A stretch of DNA of 64,000 nt, taken from contig JBFHIJ010000009.1 in assembly GCA_041596515.1 (NCBI GenBank), positions 48,343 through 112,342 of the forward strand. Direction: 5' to 3'. The stretch comes from JBFHIJ01 sp041596515 (GTDB lineage Bacteria > Bacteroidota > Ignavibacteria > Kapaibacteriales > UBA2268). A program made the translations under genes and the position numbers. Shown one piece after another: positions 53,110 through 62,099 of this stretch. Within the stretch, counting starts at the first letter, position 1; each line of letters starts with the position of its first letter. The notes under the pieces were generated by a model. The model saw only the letters and a list, made by a program, of their open reading frames with translations. It searched no databases and was not told the origin of the DNA.

Positions 53110-55050
53110 TTGAGTTATCAGTGCGACATATCAATAGTAATAGTAAACTATAATGTAAAAGATTTTTTGAAACAGTGTTTAGAGTCTATAAGAGCTGCTT
53201 CGAAGACATTAAGTGTAGAAACTATTGTAGTGGATAATGACTCACAAGACGGCTCTGTAGAGTTTTTAAAACCACTTTACCCGGAAGTTAGATTCATTGC
53301 CTCCAAGGAAAATTTAGGCTTTGGGAGAGCAAATAATATAGGCTTTGATGTTTCAAACGGCAAATATATCCTGATATTAAATCCTGATACCGTAATAAAT
53401 GAAGACACTCTGGATGTAATGTTTGAGTATATGGAAAAAAATCCTCAAATAGGTATCTCAGGTTGTAAAGTATTAAATGGAGACGGAACTTTCCAATTAG
53501 CTTGCAGGAGGGGATTCCCAACTCCATGGGCAGCATTTTCTAAATTATTTGGTTTCCAAAAACTATTTCCTGATTCAAAATTCTTTGCCAGATATAATCA
53601 GACTTTTCGCTCAGTAGATGAAACTTATTACATAGATGCTGTTATTGGAGCGTTTATGTTTTCCCGAGCTGATATAATAAAGGAAGTCAATGGATTTGAT
53701 CCCGAATTTTTCATGTATGGTGAAGATTTAGATTTGTGCTTTAGAGTGCAGAAAGCAGGTTTGAAGATTGCTTATAACCACACGACTACAATCATTCATT
53801 ACAAAGGTGAAAGTACAAAAAGAAGTTCCATAAACGAAGTGAAACACTTCTACGAAGCTATGGAAATTTTTGCTAGAAAGCATTTTGGTAAATCCGCAGT
53901 TCTTTTGAAATTTCTGAGATTAGGGATTTATGTTAGAGCGACAGTAGCATATCTTAATAAATATAAACATGATTTATTCTACATAGTTACTGATTGCATC
54001 TCTATAAATGTGTCATTAATGCTTGCAACAAAAATAAGAACAGGTGCTTTTTTGGGCTTATTGGATATTACATATCCTTTTATTTTTATACTTTTTAGTT
54101 TTGTAATATTAGTTTCAATATTTTCTGTAGGTGGGTATTTTGAAAGAAAATACAGTATTGCAAAAGCATTTTATGGATTAATGGTAAGTTTCTTTATTTT
54201 GTCTTCTTTGACATATTTGTTTAAAGAGTTTGACTATACTAGCAGAGGCATACTATTACTTACAGTTGGATTTGCTACCATATTTGCTACATTATCAAGA
54301 ATAATTGGTCTGACTATCAGGCGTGTATTTGGTAAAAAGTCTATACGTCGTATAGCATTTGTTGGTCAAAATGCTCATACCGAATCATTAGTTTCAGATT
54401 TGCAAAAATCAAATCCTGAACAGTTAGTTATAGAAGGAATTATTGCTACAGATAATGCTGAAATCAAGGTTACAGTGAATAATTTTCTTGGAAGTTTTGA
54501 TAATTTAGACAAGATAGTGAGAGACTACAAAATCAATGAGATTATTATCACTGAGAAACGAATTTCAAGAAGCACAATTATGAATATACTTCCCAAAATA
54601 TCTACTCAAAATGTGCGTTTCCATATTGCGCATGAGTACGAAGATTTAGTATATTCCAGACTTATTAGTGACATTACGGGCACCAGCCCTGATGTGCCAC
54701 AAAATAAGTTAATGATTCCCAGATTTAAATTCTTCAAACGTAGTTATGATATATTTTTCTCGCTTCTTTTTATTACGATATTAGCTCCTGTTTTTATTGC
54801 TAAATATGGTACAAAAAGATATAAAGAATTATTTGAAGTATTCATTAGTAAAAAGTCTATAATTGGAATCATTAGTAGCGACAATACAAAAGAGCAAGGT
54901 TGTAAACCAGGAATATTTACTCTTTTAGATCTCTCCGGTAGCTCAAATAATTCTGAAAATACATTTTCAAATTTGAATAACTATTATTTGCAGAACTACA
55001 ATTTTTACTTAGATTTAGAAATATTGTTCAAAATACTATTTAGAAGATAA
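53110..55050 (+). CDS. GT2 fused to a degenerate initiating sugar-phosphate transferase
   Basis: The 646-residue protein starts at TTG 53110 (MSYQCDISIVIVNYN). Residues 1-270 form a rhamnosyltransferase-like GT2 with ILNPDTVINED and the MYGEDLDLCFR metal region. Residues about 290-420 give four or more helices. A Rossmann-like domain follows (about 425-530). After it, RSYDIFFSLLFITILAPVF matches the start of the PGT catalytic module, and KPGIFTLLDLSG and NYYLQNYNFYLDLEILFKI match its end. The catalytic middle seen in the neighbour gene at 50921 (GPxFYxQxRVG, KFRSM, DEVPQ) is gone. So the second half looks like a dead PGT, perhaps retained as membrane scaffold. No frameshift is visible. Confidence 0.87.
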   Translation: MSYQCDISIVIVNYNVKDFLKQCLESIRAASKTLSVETIVVDNDSQDGSVEFLKPLYPEVRFIASKENLGFGRANNIGFDVSNGKYILILNPDTVINEDTLDVMFEYMEKNPQIGISGCKVLNGDGTFQLACRRGFPTPWAAFSKLFGFQKLFPDSKFFARYNQTFRSVDETYYIDAVIGAFMFSRADIIKEVNGFDPEFFMYGEDLDLCFRVQKAGLKIAYNHTTTIIHYKGESTKRSSINEVKHFYEAMEIFARKHFGKSAVLLKFLRLGIYVRATVAYLNKYKHDLFYIVTDCISINVSLMLATKIRTGAFLGLLDITYPFIFILFSFVILVSIFSVGGYFERKYSIAKAFYGLMVSFFILSSLTYLFKEFDYTSRGILLLTVGFATIFATLSRIIGLTIRRVFGKKSIRRIAFVGQNAHTESLVSDLQKSNPEQLVIEGIIATDNAEIKVTVNNFLGSFDNLDKIVRDYKINEIIITEKRISRSTIMNILPKISTQNVRFHIAHEYEDLVYSRLISDITGTSPDVPQNKLMIPRFKFFKRSYDIFFSLLFITILAPVFIAKYGTKRYKELFEVFISKKSIIGIISSDNTKEQGCKPGIFTLLDLSGSSNNSENTFSNLNNYYLQNYNFYLDLEILFKILFRR

Positions 55051-56003
55051 TGGCTAAAATGATATTAGAGTTTGAAAAACCAATCTTTGAACTCGAGAAA
55101 AAAATAGAAGAAATGAAAGCTCTGAGCGAAGAGCTCGATATCAGCGAAGAGATTACCAAACTGGAATCTAAAGTTGAAGATTTGCGTGTAGATATCTATA
55201 AAAATCTTACTAGATGGCAGCGAGTGCAACTTGCGAGACACCCGGAAAGACCAATCACTTCAGATTACATTTCTAATATCTTTTCCGGATTCCAAGAGTT
55301 ACACGGCGATAGAAAATTTAAAGACGACCCTGCCATTATTGGTGGTATGGCATACCTCGGTGAAGAACCGGTGATGGTCGTAGGTCATCAGAAAGGCAGA
55401 GATACAAAATCCAATCTGTATAGAAATTTTGGAATGCCAAATCCGGAAGGATACAGGAAAGCAAATAGATTATTTGCTATGGCAGAAAAATTCAACAGAC
55501 CAATTATTACATTACTTGATACTCCAGGAGCTTTCCCGGGATTAGAAGCTGAAGAGCGTGGACAAGCTGAGGCGATTGCTGCTAATCTAATGCAGATGAG
55601 CTCACTGAAAGTCCCTGTTATTATTGTCATAATAGGAGAAGGGGCTTCAGGTGGTGCTATAGGCATAGGAGTGGGCGATAGAATATTAATGCTTGAAAAC
55701 TCATGGTATTCAGTAATTTCTCCTGAATCTTGTTCCAGTATTTTATGGAGAAGTTGGGACTATAAAGAGCAAGCAGCTGAAGCTCTTAAATTAACTGCTA
55801 AGGATTTATTAGAACAATCAATTATTGATCGCATAGTTGACGAACCTGTAGGTGGAGCACATAGAAATACCGAGCTAATGTACAATAACTTAAGTTCTGT
55901 CTTACAAGAAGAATTGAATGTATTAAAAAGCAAAAGTATAGAAAAATTAGTGAACCAAAGAAGAGAAAAGTTTTATAATATAGGTGTTTGGTCAAATAAA
56001 TAG
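55050..56003 (+). CDS. accA: Acetyl-CoA carboxylase carboxyltransferase, alpha subunit
   Basis: AccA pairs with AccD to make malonyl-CoA for fatty-acid synthesis. The 317 residues have the typical AccA N-terminal helical segment (LEFEKPIFELEKKIEEMK) and carboxyltransferase motifs (PIITLLDTPGAFPGLEAEERGQ, IGEGASGGAIGIGVGDRIL, ISPESCSSILWR). It is a full-length, apparently intact copy. Its start overlaps the stop of the fusion glycosyltransferase gene, which places a core lipid-synthesis gene inside a polysaccharide operon. The partners accB, accC and accD are not in the window. Confidence 0.95.
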   Translation: MAKMILEFEKPIFELEKKIEEMKALSEELDISEEITKLESKVEDLRVDIYKNLTRWQRVQLARHPERPITSDYISNIFSGFQELHGDRKFKDDPAIIGGMAYLGEEPVMVVGHQKGRDTKSNLYRNFGMPNPEGYRKANRLFAMAEKFNRPIITLLDTPGAFPGLEAEERGQAEAIAANLMQMSSLKVPVIIVIIGEGASGGAIGIGVGDRILMLENSWYSVISPESCSSILWRSWDYKEQAAEALKLTAKDLLEQSIIDRIVDEPVGGAHRNTELMYNNLSSVLQEELNVLKSKSIEKLVNQRREKFYNIGVWSNK

Positions 56004-56025
56004 ATATAAAGCAGAGGACAAATAA

Positions 56026-56628
56026 TTGAAATTTCTAATAAATTGGCTTAGAAAAGCTAAAGAATGGACTGAAAGTTTTGCTGAAAAAAAATATGCAATG
56101 TTAGCTATATTTTTATTGGCATTTGCAGAGTCTTCTTTCTTCTTAATTCCTCCTGATGTACTTCTAATTGCAATAGCTGTAGCAATGCCAAAGAAATCAT
56201 TTAAAGCAGCTTTATGGTGTACATTAGGTTCTGTGCTTGGTGGCATCTTTGGTTACTATATCGGTTATGCCCTAATGGACTCAATAGGGATGCCTATAGT
56301 CAATTTTTATCATGCGCAAGAGCAATGGGCACTATTGCAATCAAAATTCCAAGGAGACGTTGGTATTGGCTTTTTAGCAGCCGCCGCGTTTTCTCCAATA
56401 CCATACAAAATTGCAACAATTTCAGCCGGTGCAACGCACATGGATTTAGCCTATTTTATAGGTGTATCTTCATTAGGTAGAGCAGCCCGATTTTTTATAG
56501 TAGCTTCTTTGTTTTGGTTTGCCGGACCAAAAATTAAAGACTACATTGAAAAATACTTTGATAAACTGTCGCTGGCTTTTGTAGTATTGTTAGTGTTAGG
56601 CTTTGTTGTGGTAAAGGTTATTTTATAG
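56026..56628 (+). CDS. DedA/VTT-family membrane protein, YqaA type
   Basis: The TTG at 56026 has a GAGGAC ribosome site about eight bases before it. The 200-residue protein has four to five helices with the DedA-like segments FAESSFFLIPPDVLLIAIA, GSVLGGIFGYYIGY, FSPIPYKIATISAG and SSLGRAARFF. The family includes undecaprenyl-phosphate translocases and lipid scramblases in other bacteria. Its place in a glycan operon makes a role in carrier-lipid recycling plausible, but that is inference. It follows accA by 22 bases. Confidence 0.88.
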   Translation: MKFLINWLRKAKEWTESFAEKKYAMLAIFLLAFAESSFFLIPPDVLLIAIAVAMPKKSFKAALWCTLGSVLGGIFGYYIGYALMDSIGMPIVNFYHAQEQWALLQSKFQGDVGIGFLAAAAFSPIPYKIATISAGATHMDLAYFIGVSSLGRAARFFIVASLFWFAGPKIKDYIEKYFDKLSLAFVVLLVLGFVVVKVIL

Positions 56629-56630
56629 AA

Positions 56631-57782
56631 GTGAAAAATATATTATACATATGGGATAAGCCCTATCCTTGGGACGTGAGGGCAGAGAAAGTTTGTAATA
56701 GCTTAGTTGAAAGTGGACACAGTGTTCATTTTCTTTCACGATGGAAGAAAGGGTATGAAAAGCAGACGGTAATTAATGGTGTTAATGTTTACAGAGTTGG
56801 ATATAATAAGCACCATTTTTTAAGTATTCCGCTATTAAATAATCCGACATGGACAAAAGCTATAAATGAGGTGGTAGAACAAATAAAACCAGACTTAATA
56901 ATAGTGCGGGAAATAATACTAGGAGTTCAATCTGGCAAAGTAGCTAAGAAGCATAGCATTCCTATAATTATGGATATGGCAGAAAATTATCCGGCAGCAA
57001 TGCGAGATTGGAAGGAGTATAACTCAAATCCTATTTTAAAATACCTTGTGCATACATGTAAATTGCCAGATAGAATAGAACAGAAAAGCTTATCATATAT
57101 CGATGGAGTAATTACTGTATGTGAGGAGCAAATTGATAGATTAAACTCTGTGTATAACTATAATTCTTCTCAATGCGTTGTTGTACATAACACTCCACTG
57201 AAAGTTTGGCACAGCCCATCAAATATCCCGAATACAGATAAAATTATTTTTTTGCATCATGGTCATCTGACTTCTGAAAAAGATATATCCAAGTTTCTTA
57301 AAGGGTTTCTTTTAGCTTGTGATTATAATGATTCAATTAGTTTTGTATTGGCAGGTGGAGGGCATTGCTTGCCTGATTTGAAAGAAATAGCAGAGAGATC
57401 TGTGCATAGTAATAAAGTAACGTTTCTTGGTAGATATCAACATGAAGAACTTGCAGATATAATATCAAAATCTACAATTGGAGTAATCCCTTATCAAATA
57501 AGTGACTTTAACCAATATACAATCCATAATAAAATATTTGACTATTTCGCATCGCAAAGACCTGTCATAGTGTCTGAAAATAGACCTTCTAAGAGGATTA
57601 TTGAGGAAACAGGTGCCGGTTGGGCAGTAGATTGTGAAAATGTAAATAGTATAAAAGAAAACATTTTACAAATTACTAAACCTGAACTTGAAGAAAAGTC
57701 GAAGTTAGCCGTAGAGGCATCTCAAAAATATATTTGGGAAAATGATTTCAAAAAACTTCTTGAGTTTCTCAACCGCTTTTAA
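56631..57782 (+). CDS. Glycosyltransferase family 4
   Basis: A 383-residue GT-B enzyme that starts at GTG two bases after the DedA-family stop. Marks are the N-terminal PYPWDVRAEKVCNSLVESGHSVHF, the donor-domain FLHHGHLTSEKDI, LGRYQHEELADI and the conserved C-terminal KIFDYFASQRPVIVSENRP. It is the last gene of the polysaccharide operon. Its stop codon overlaps by three bases the stop codon of the convergent histidine kinase. Sugar donor and acceptor are unknown. Confidence 0.88.
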   Translation: MKNILYIWDKPYPWDVRAEKVCNSLVESGHSVHFLSRWKKGYEKQTVINGVNVYRVGYNKHHFLSIPLLNNPTWTKAINEVVEQIKPDLIIVREIILGVQSGKVAKKHSIPIIMDMAENYPAAMRDWKEYNSNPILKYLVHTCKLPDRIEQKSLSYIDGVITVCEEQIDRLNSVYNYNSSQCVVVHNTPLKVWHSPSNIPNTDKIIFLHHGHLTSEKDISKFLKGFLLACDYNDSISFVLAGGGHCLPDLKEIAERSVHSNKVTFLGRYQHEELADIISKSTIGVIPYQISDFNQYTIHNKIFDYFASQRPVIVSENRPSKRIIEETGAGWAVDCENVNSIKENILQITKPELEEKSKLAVEASQKYIWENDFKKLLEFLNRF

Positions 57783-60592
57783 GTCAAGTGAGCGTTGGGC
57801 AAAGTAAATTTAAAACTACTGCCTTCTCCAGATTTACTTTCTACCCAGATTGTACCTTCATTTTTTTCTACAAATTCTTTGCATAGTATAAGTCCTAAAC
57901 CTGTACCTTCTTCTTTTTGTACACCAATAGTTGTATGATGCACATCAATTCTGAAAAGCTTTTGTATATCTTCTTTAGAAATACCTATACCATTATCCTT
58001 AACTTCTATCGTGGTAATATTGTCTTCTTCGAAAGAATTAATTTCTATTCTGCCTTTTTCGTGTGTAAATTTAAGTGCATTTGATACAAGATTTCTGATG
58101 ACTGTTTCAATCATATTACCGTCGCAGTAGCATACTAGATCTTCATCAATATTGTTAACCAAATCAATTTGTTTCTTCATGACTTTTGTGCTTAATAACT
58201 TAGAGACTTTATTCACGATGTAATGCATGTCGTTATAGTCAGGATTGAAGTTAATAGTCCCACTCTGACTTCTTGACCATTGTAGCAAATTCTGTAAAAG
58301 CTCAGTTACATGCGAAATGCTACTGTGTATATGTTTAATATTATTATCTAAATTTTGAGTTTCACCGCGATGATTATTCTTAATAATCATGTGAGTTGCA
58401 AGAAGTATTTCTTGCAAAGGGTTTTTTAAGTCATGAGCAATAATGGAGAAAAACTTGTCTTTAGATGCGTTGGCATCTTTTAATTTGCGTTCTGATTCTT
58501 TTAATTTTTGTTCGGCATGTCTTATGTCTGTTATGTCATTCAATACACCAATAATGCCTCCAACAGTCGAATCATTGTTGTAAAAGGTTGCTTTATTAAC
58601 GATGCAAATACGTTCAAAATTTTGTAAATTCATTACTGATTCAATAGTTTTAATTCCGGGATTCTTTTGGAGCTCCATATCCAATTTCTCAAACATATCT
58701 GCTTCTTCTTGCGGAAGTAAATCATGAACAGATTTACCTATTATATCTTCTTTATTGAGATTAAAAAATCTTTGGTAATGCTTGTTACAACCTAAATATA
58801 TCCCATTAGTGTCTTTATAGTAAAGAGGATTAGGAATATCCTCAACTAAAGTTTCCAAAAACTTATTTTTATTCTGTATATCTTCTTGATGTTTTTTTCT
58901 TTGAGTAATATTAGTAATTACAGCTATTACAGCTTCCGGTTTATCATTGTTGTCTTTTAGCACAGAAGCAGAAACATCTCCCCAAAATAATTCACCATTT
59001 TTATTGATATATCTGTTTTCATAGTGGTAATCGTTTTGTTTCCCTTCTACAAGACTTCTAAAGAGGTAATCAGTTTTGAATAAGTCTTCTGAATTTACCA
59101 GATTTTTATAATGTAGTTTGTTTATTTCTTTCTCTGAGTAACCAAACATTTGACTCCAAGTAGTATTGATATACTTGATAATACCGTTAGTGTCAAAAAT
59201 GCAAATGGCAACAATAGCATTATTAAAGATAGCTGTCAACTTGTTTTTATTAGAATCAAGTTCTTTGTTTATAGCTTCTAATTCAGATTTTTGTGTTAAT
59301 ATCTCTTTGTTTTTAATCTCCATTAGATTGTTTTCATGCTGATTTCTTTGGTATCTTCTAAATAGTAAAAAGGCAACTATCATACTCAGTATAGCGATAA
59401 CAATAAGAAAAGTCTCAACCTTTTTCTGAGTTGATTCTTCGCTTTTGTTTATCACAAGATCTTTTTCAGTATTATGTAACTCGGTAATTAAGTTTAACTT
59501 TCTTATAGATTCTATTTGTTTTGCTTTGTTAATTGAATCTTTTATATTGCATTTATTTAATAGGATTGCATCAGCCTCTGCAAATTTATTTTGAGATTTT
59601 AAAAGAAGATATCTCGATTCTAAAAATAATAAGTTAATATCAGGTTCTATATTTTTGCCGGCAAATGATTTTGCAAAATTATAATAGTATTCTGCAGAAT
59701 CTTGTTGTTGAATAAAAGTGAAAATATTACACAACTTGAGGGTAGTATTTATTTTCAAATGATTGTCTTCAGAATTCAATATTTCAGGGATGCAGTTAGT
59801 AAGTGATTTTAATGCAACGTCATAACTTTTTTGTTGCACATATAAATTAGCGACATTAAACTTAGTTCTTGCCATAAGGTTACTCATATTTAGAGTTTTT
59901 AATAGGCTTAGTGAATTATCGAAATTCGTTTTTGCAGAATCATAGTTGTGCATATCTGCATATATTAATGCCTTATTATTAGCAGAAAATGCCAAATATT
60001 TCATATTGTTTAACTGTTTCGCTAAATTGTAAGCTATGTTGATGTATTCAATTGCTTTATCATACTGTTGAGTATTCCAAAATATCTTTGAAATAGTGAA
60101 GCAAAATTTTAATTCCAATTCTTGATTTTTGATATGTTTTGCAGTTTCCAATCCTTTAAAGGCATACTTAAACCCGTTATCATAGGACTCTAAATCAATA
60201 AAAAGGTTACTTATATGATATTCGGTAATAGTCTCTTTTTCAATCATATTATTTTCGTTAAAAATATCATAAGCTTTTTTAAGACTAGTAAAGGCAGGTA
60301 GGTAATTGCCTATTTTTTTTTGGAATATGGCATATTCTAAATCTAAAATAGCTCGATATTTTGGATTGTTGGCTTTACTTATCTCGTGAATAGCTTCTTT
60401 ATATATGATATATGCTTCTTCAGAGTTTGTATGTGAAATGATTTGAAATAGCTCTATATAAATATCAAGTTTATCTTCATAATTGCTAGCGTTGTGAAGA
60501 TTATCATACAAGCTATCAATCTTGGTATTTGCAAAACTAATGCTTATATTGAATATCAAAAAGGCAACTAAACAAGTAACTATGTATTTCAT
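57779..60592 (-). CDS. TPR-PAS-PAS sensor histidine kinase
   Basis: The 937-residue protein has a signal peptide (FLIFNISISFANT), followed by about 350 residues of TPR-like helical repeats with typical A/Y/L patterns (YDKAIEYINIAYNLAKQ, YDVALKSLTNC). A membrane helix (FLIVIAILSMIVAFLLF, about 394-410) puts the repeats in the periplasm. A coiled coil and two PAS/PAC domains (about 450-565 and 575-695) follow. The HisKA motif FSIIAHDLKNPLQEI has phospho-acceptor His 720. The HATPase is complete: NLVSNALKF, VKDNGIGI, EEGTGLGLILCKEFVE. No receiver is attached and no regulator gene is adjacent. Such periplasmic TPR sensors are common in Bacteroidota. The signal is unknown. Confidence 0.93.
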   Translation of the reverse strand: MKYIVTCLVAFLIFNISISFANTKIDSLYDNLHNASNYEDKLDIYIELFQIISHTNSEEAYIIYKEAIHEISKANNPKYRAILDLEYAIFQKKIGNYLPAFTSLKKAYDIFNENNMIEKETITEYHISNLFIDLESYDNGFKYAFKGLETAKHIKNQELELKFCFTISKIFWNTQQYDKAIEYINIAYNLAKQLNNMKYLAFSANNKALIYADMHNYDSAKTNFDNSLSLLKTLNMSNLMARTKFNVANLYVQQKSYDVALKSLTNCIPEILNSEDNHLKINTTLKLCNIFTFIQQQDSAEYYYNFAKSFAGKNIEPDINLLFLESRYLLLKSQNKFAEADAILLNKCNIKDSINKAKQIESIRKLNLITELHNTEKDLVINKSEESTQKKVETFLIVIAILSMIVAFLLFRRYQRNQHENNLMEIKNKEILTQKSELEAINKELDSNKNKLTAIFNNAIVAICIFDTNGIIKYINTTWSQMFGYSEKEINKLHYKNLVNSEDLFKTDYLFRSLVEGKQNDYHYENRYINKNGELFWGDVSASVLKDNNDKPEAVIAVITNITQRKKHQEDIQNKNKFLETLVEDIPNPLYYKDTNGIYLGCNKHYQRFFNLNKEDIIGKSVHDLLPQEEADMFEKLDMELQKNPGIKTIESVMNLQNFERICIVNKATFYNNDSTVGGIIGVLNDITDIRHAEQKLKESERKLKDANASKDKFFSIIAHDLKNPLQEILLATHMIIKNNHRGETQNLDNNIKHIHSSISHVTELLQNLLQWSRSQSGTINFNPDYNDMHYIVNKVSKLLSTKVMKKQIDLVNNIDEDLVCYCDGNMIETVIRNLVSNALKFTHEKGRIEINSFEEDNITTIEVKDNGIGISKEDIQKLFRIDVHHTTIGVQKEEGTGLGLILCKEFVEKNEGTIWVESKSGEGSSFKFTLPNAHLT

Positions 60593-60713
60593 ATTTTTTA
60601 TTTACTGTATATTGAATTATAAATAGCAACATTGTAGAAATTCTATCATATAAACTTATTTAATTATATAACATTATTTATCCAATTATATAAACTAATA
60701 AAATCTTAACAAA
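60593..60713. repeat. Divergent AT-rich region with a direct repeat
   Basis: AATTATATAA occurs at 60662-60671 and again at 60684-60693, two helical turns apart, just before the NUDIX gene. A related ATATAAAC is at about 60650. These could be regulator half-sites or part of very AT-rich promoters. Confidence 0.3.
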
Positions 60714-61196
60714 ATGCCAAAAATCATATCTAATACTATTCAATTTCATGTGGCTAAATATGATAATGTTAATAACTTTTACAAACATCTGTTGTTAAAA
60801 CGCTCATCTCGAAATAAAATCTACCCAAATGTCTGGCAAGTTATTACAGGTACTATTGAAAATGGAGAAACAGCAATAGAAACGGCTCTGAGAGAAATCA
60901 CAGAAGAAACCAGTTTAGTAGTGACAAAATTATGGAACATTCCATATATTTCTCAATATTATGATATTACAAAAGATGTGATAGGTTTAGCACCCTGTTT
61001 TGGTACAATTGTAAACAATAGCATGCAGATAAAACTATCAGAAGAACACACTGAGTATAAATGGTGCACATTGAAGGAAGCTAGAAACTTACTACCTCTG
61101 CCATCGCATAAAAGTGCTTTAGATGTTTTTCACAAAGATATTTTGGAAGGTCAACTTGGTAAATTATATGAATTTGATATAGAGAAAATAAAATGA
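60714..61196 (+). CDS. NUDIX hydrolase
   Basis: A 160-residue hydrolase of nucleoside diphosphates linked to another moiety. The NUDIX box is present (GTIENGETAIETALREITEE, then TSL), with the metal-binding REITEE core. The size and start resemble the dATP/dihydroneopterin triphosphate pyrophosphatase NudB, but the substrate is not certain. The next gene overlaps its stop by four bases. Confidence 0.9.
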   Translation: MPKIISNTIQFHVAKYDNVNNFYKHLLLKRSSRNKIYPNVWQVITGTIENGETAIETALREITEETSLVVTKLWNIPYISQYYDITKDVIGLAPCFGTIVNNSMQIKLSEEHTEYKWCTLKEARNLLPLPSHKSALDVFHKDILEGQLGKLYEFDIEKIK

Positions 61197-62050
61197 CAGA
61201 TACAGTTGCCGTGGTGCTTATAACATATAATCGAATTGAACTTTTGAAAGAAGTTTTGCACGGGATTCAATCCCAGACATATCCCATACAAAATATTATT
61301 GTTGTAAATAATGGTTCATCCGATGGAACACTTGAGTGGTTGCAAGTACAATCTGGCTTGACAGTTATCAATCAAGACAATGTAGGTTCTTCAGGTGGAC
61401 AGTACACAGGCATTCAAGCTGCATCTAAAACTGGTGCAAAATGGATTTGGACGATGGATGATGATGTTGTTCCGGATTCAAAATGTTTAGAAAAACTGTT
61501 AAAACCCAAAGGTGATGATTTAGTTAGAGCTCCTTTAAGATATGCTGCAGAAGGTGGAATATTTTATAATGATGTAATTAAACTCAATCTTTCCAATCCT
61601 TTTTCCAGTATTTGGGAAGGTATTATTAGCGATGAAGATTTGCAAGACGAATACGTAGAAGCTGAGGGAATTACTTTTGAAGGTCCAATATTTAACGCTT
61701 CTTATGTAGAAAAGATAGGCTTGCCCGAAAAAAAGTTTTTCATATTTGCAGATGATACTGACTATATGATTCGCTTAGTCAAAGCAGGTGCTAAATGTAT
61801 ATTAGTACGTGATGCTAAACTACAAAGGAAGTTAACTGTCCCAAAAGTAGATATATCTATGAATTGGAAAAGCTACTATATGGTTAGAAATATAATTGCA
61901 ATTGACAGAATGCACGGAGAGTTATTCGTAAGTCTGATAAGGCCATTCGCATACTTAATTAGCTGGGCTAAAAAATGCAAGTCCATAAATGAGTTTAAGA
62001 CTGTTTGGAAGGCTTTTATCGACGGATACTTTTATAAATCTGAAAACTAA
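61193..62050 (+). CDS. Glycosyltransferase family 2, galactofuranosyl/rhamnosyl-like
   Basis: A 285-residue GT-A enzyme. The donor motifs VAVVLITYNRIELLKEV, VVNNGSSDGTLEWL and WTMDDDVVPD (DXD-like acidic core) are complete; the later FIFADDTDYMIRLVKAG is the usual acidic catalytic region. The form resembles GlfT2-like and rhamnosyl GT2 enzymes. No signal peptide or membrane helix is seen. It is coupled to the NUDIX gene, and ends at a terminator shared with glmS. Confidence 0.88.
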   Translation: MTDTVAVVLITYNRIELLKEVLHGIQSQTYPIQNIIVVNNGSSDGTLEWLQVQSGLTVINQDNVGSSGGQYTGIQAASKTGAKWIWTMDDDVVPDSKCLEKLLKPKGDDLVRAPLRYAAEGGIFYNDVIKLNLSNPFSSIWEGIISDEDLQDEYVEAEGITFEGPIFNASYVEKIGLPEKKFFIFADDTDYMIRLVKAGAKCILVRDAKLQRKLTVPKVDISMNWKSYYMVRNIIAIDRMHGELFVSLIRPFAYLISWAKKCKSINEFKTVWKAFIDGYFYKSEN

Positions 62051-62056
62051 TATCAG

Positions 62057-62094
62057 AAAAAAGAGGACAAATCGATAAAACTTGCCCTCTTTTA
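62057..62094. terminator. Bidirectional terminator between GT2 and glmS
   Basis: AAAAGAGGACAA pairs with TTGCCCTCTTTT with one mismatch, loop of about 11 bases, and A/T runs on the two sides. It sits in the 49 bases between the convergent genes. Confidence 0.8.
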
Positions 62095-62099
62095 TTATA

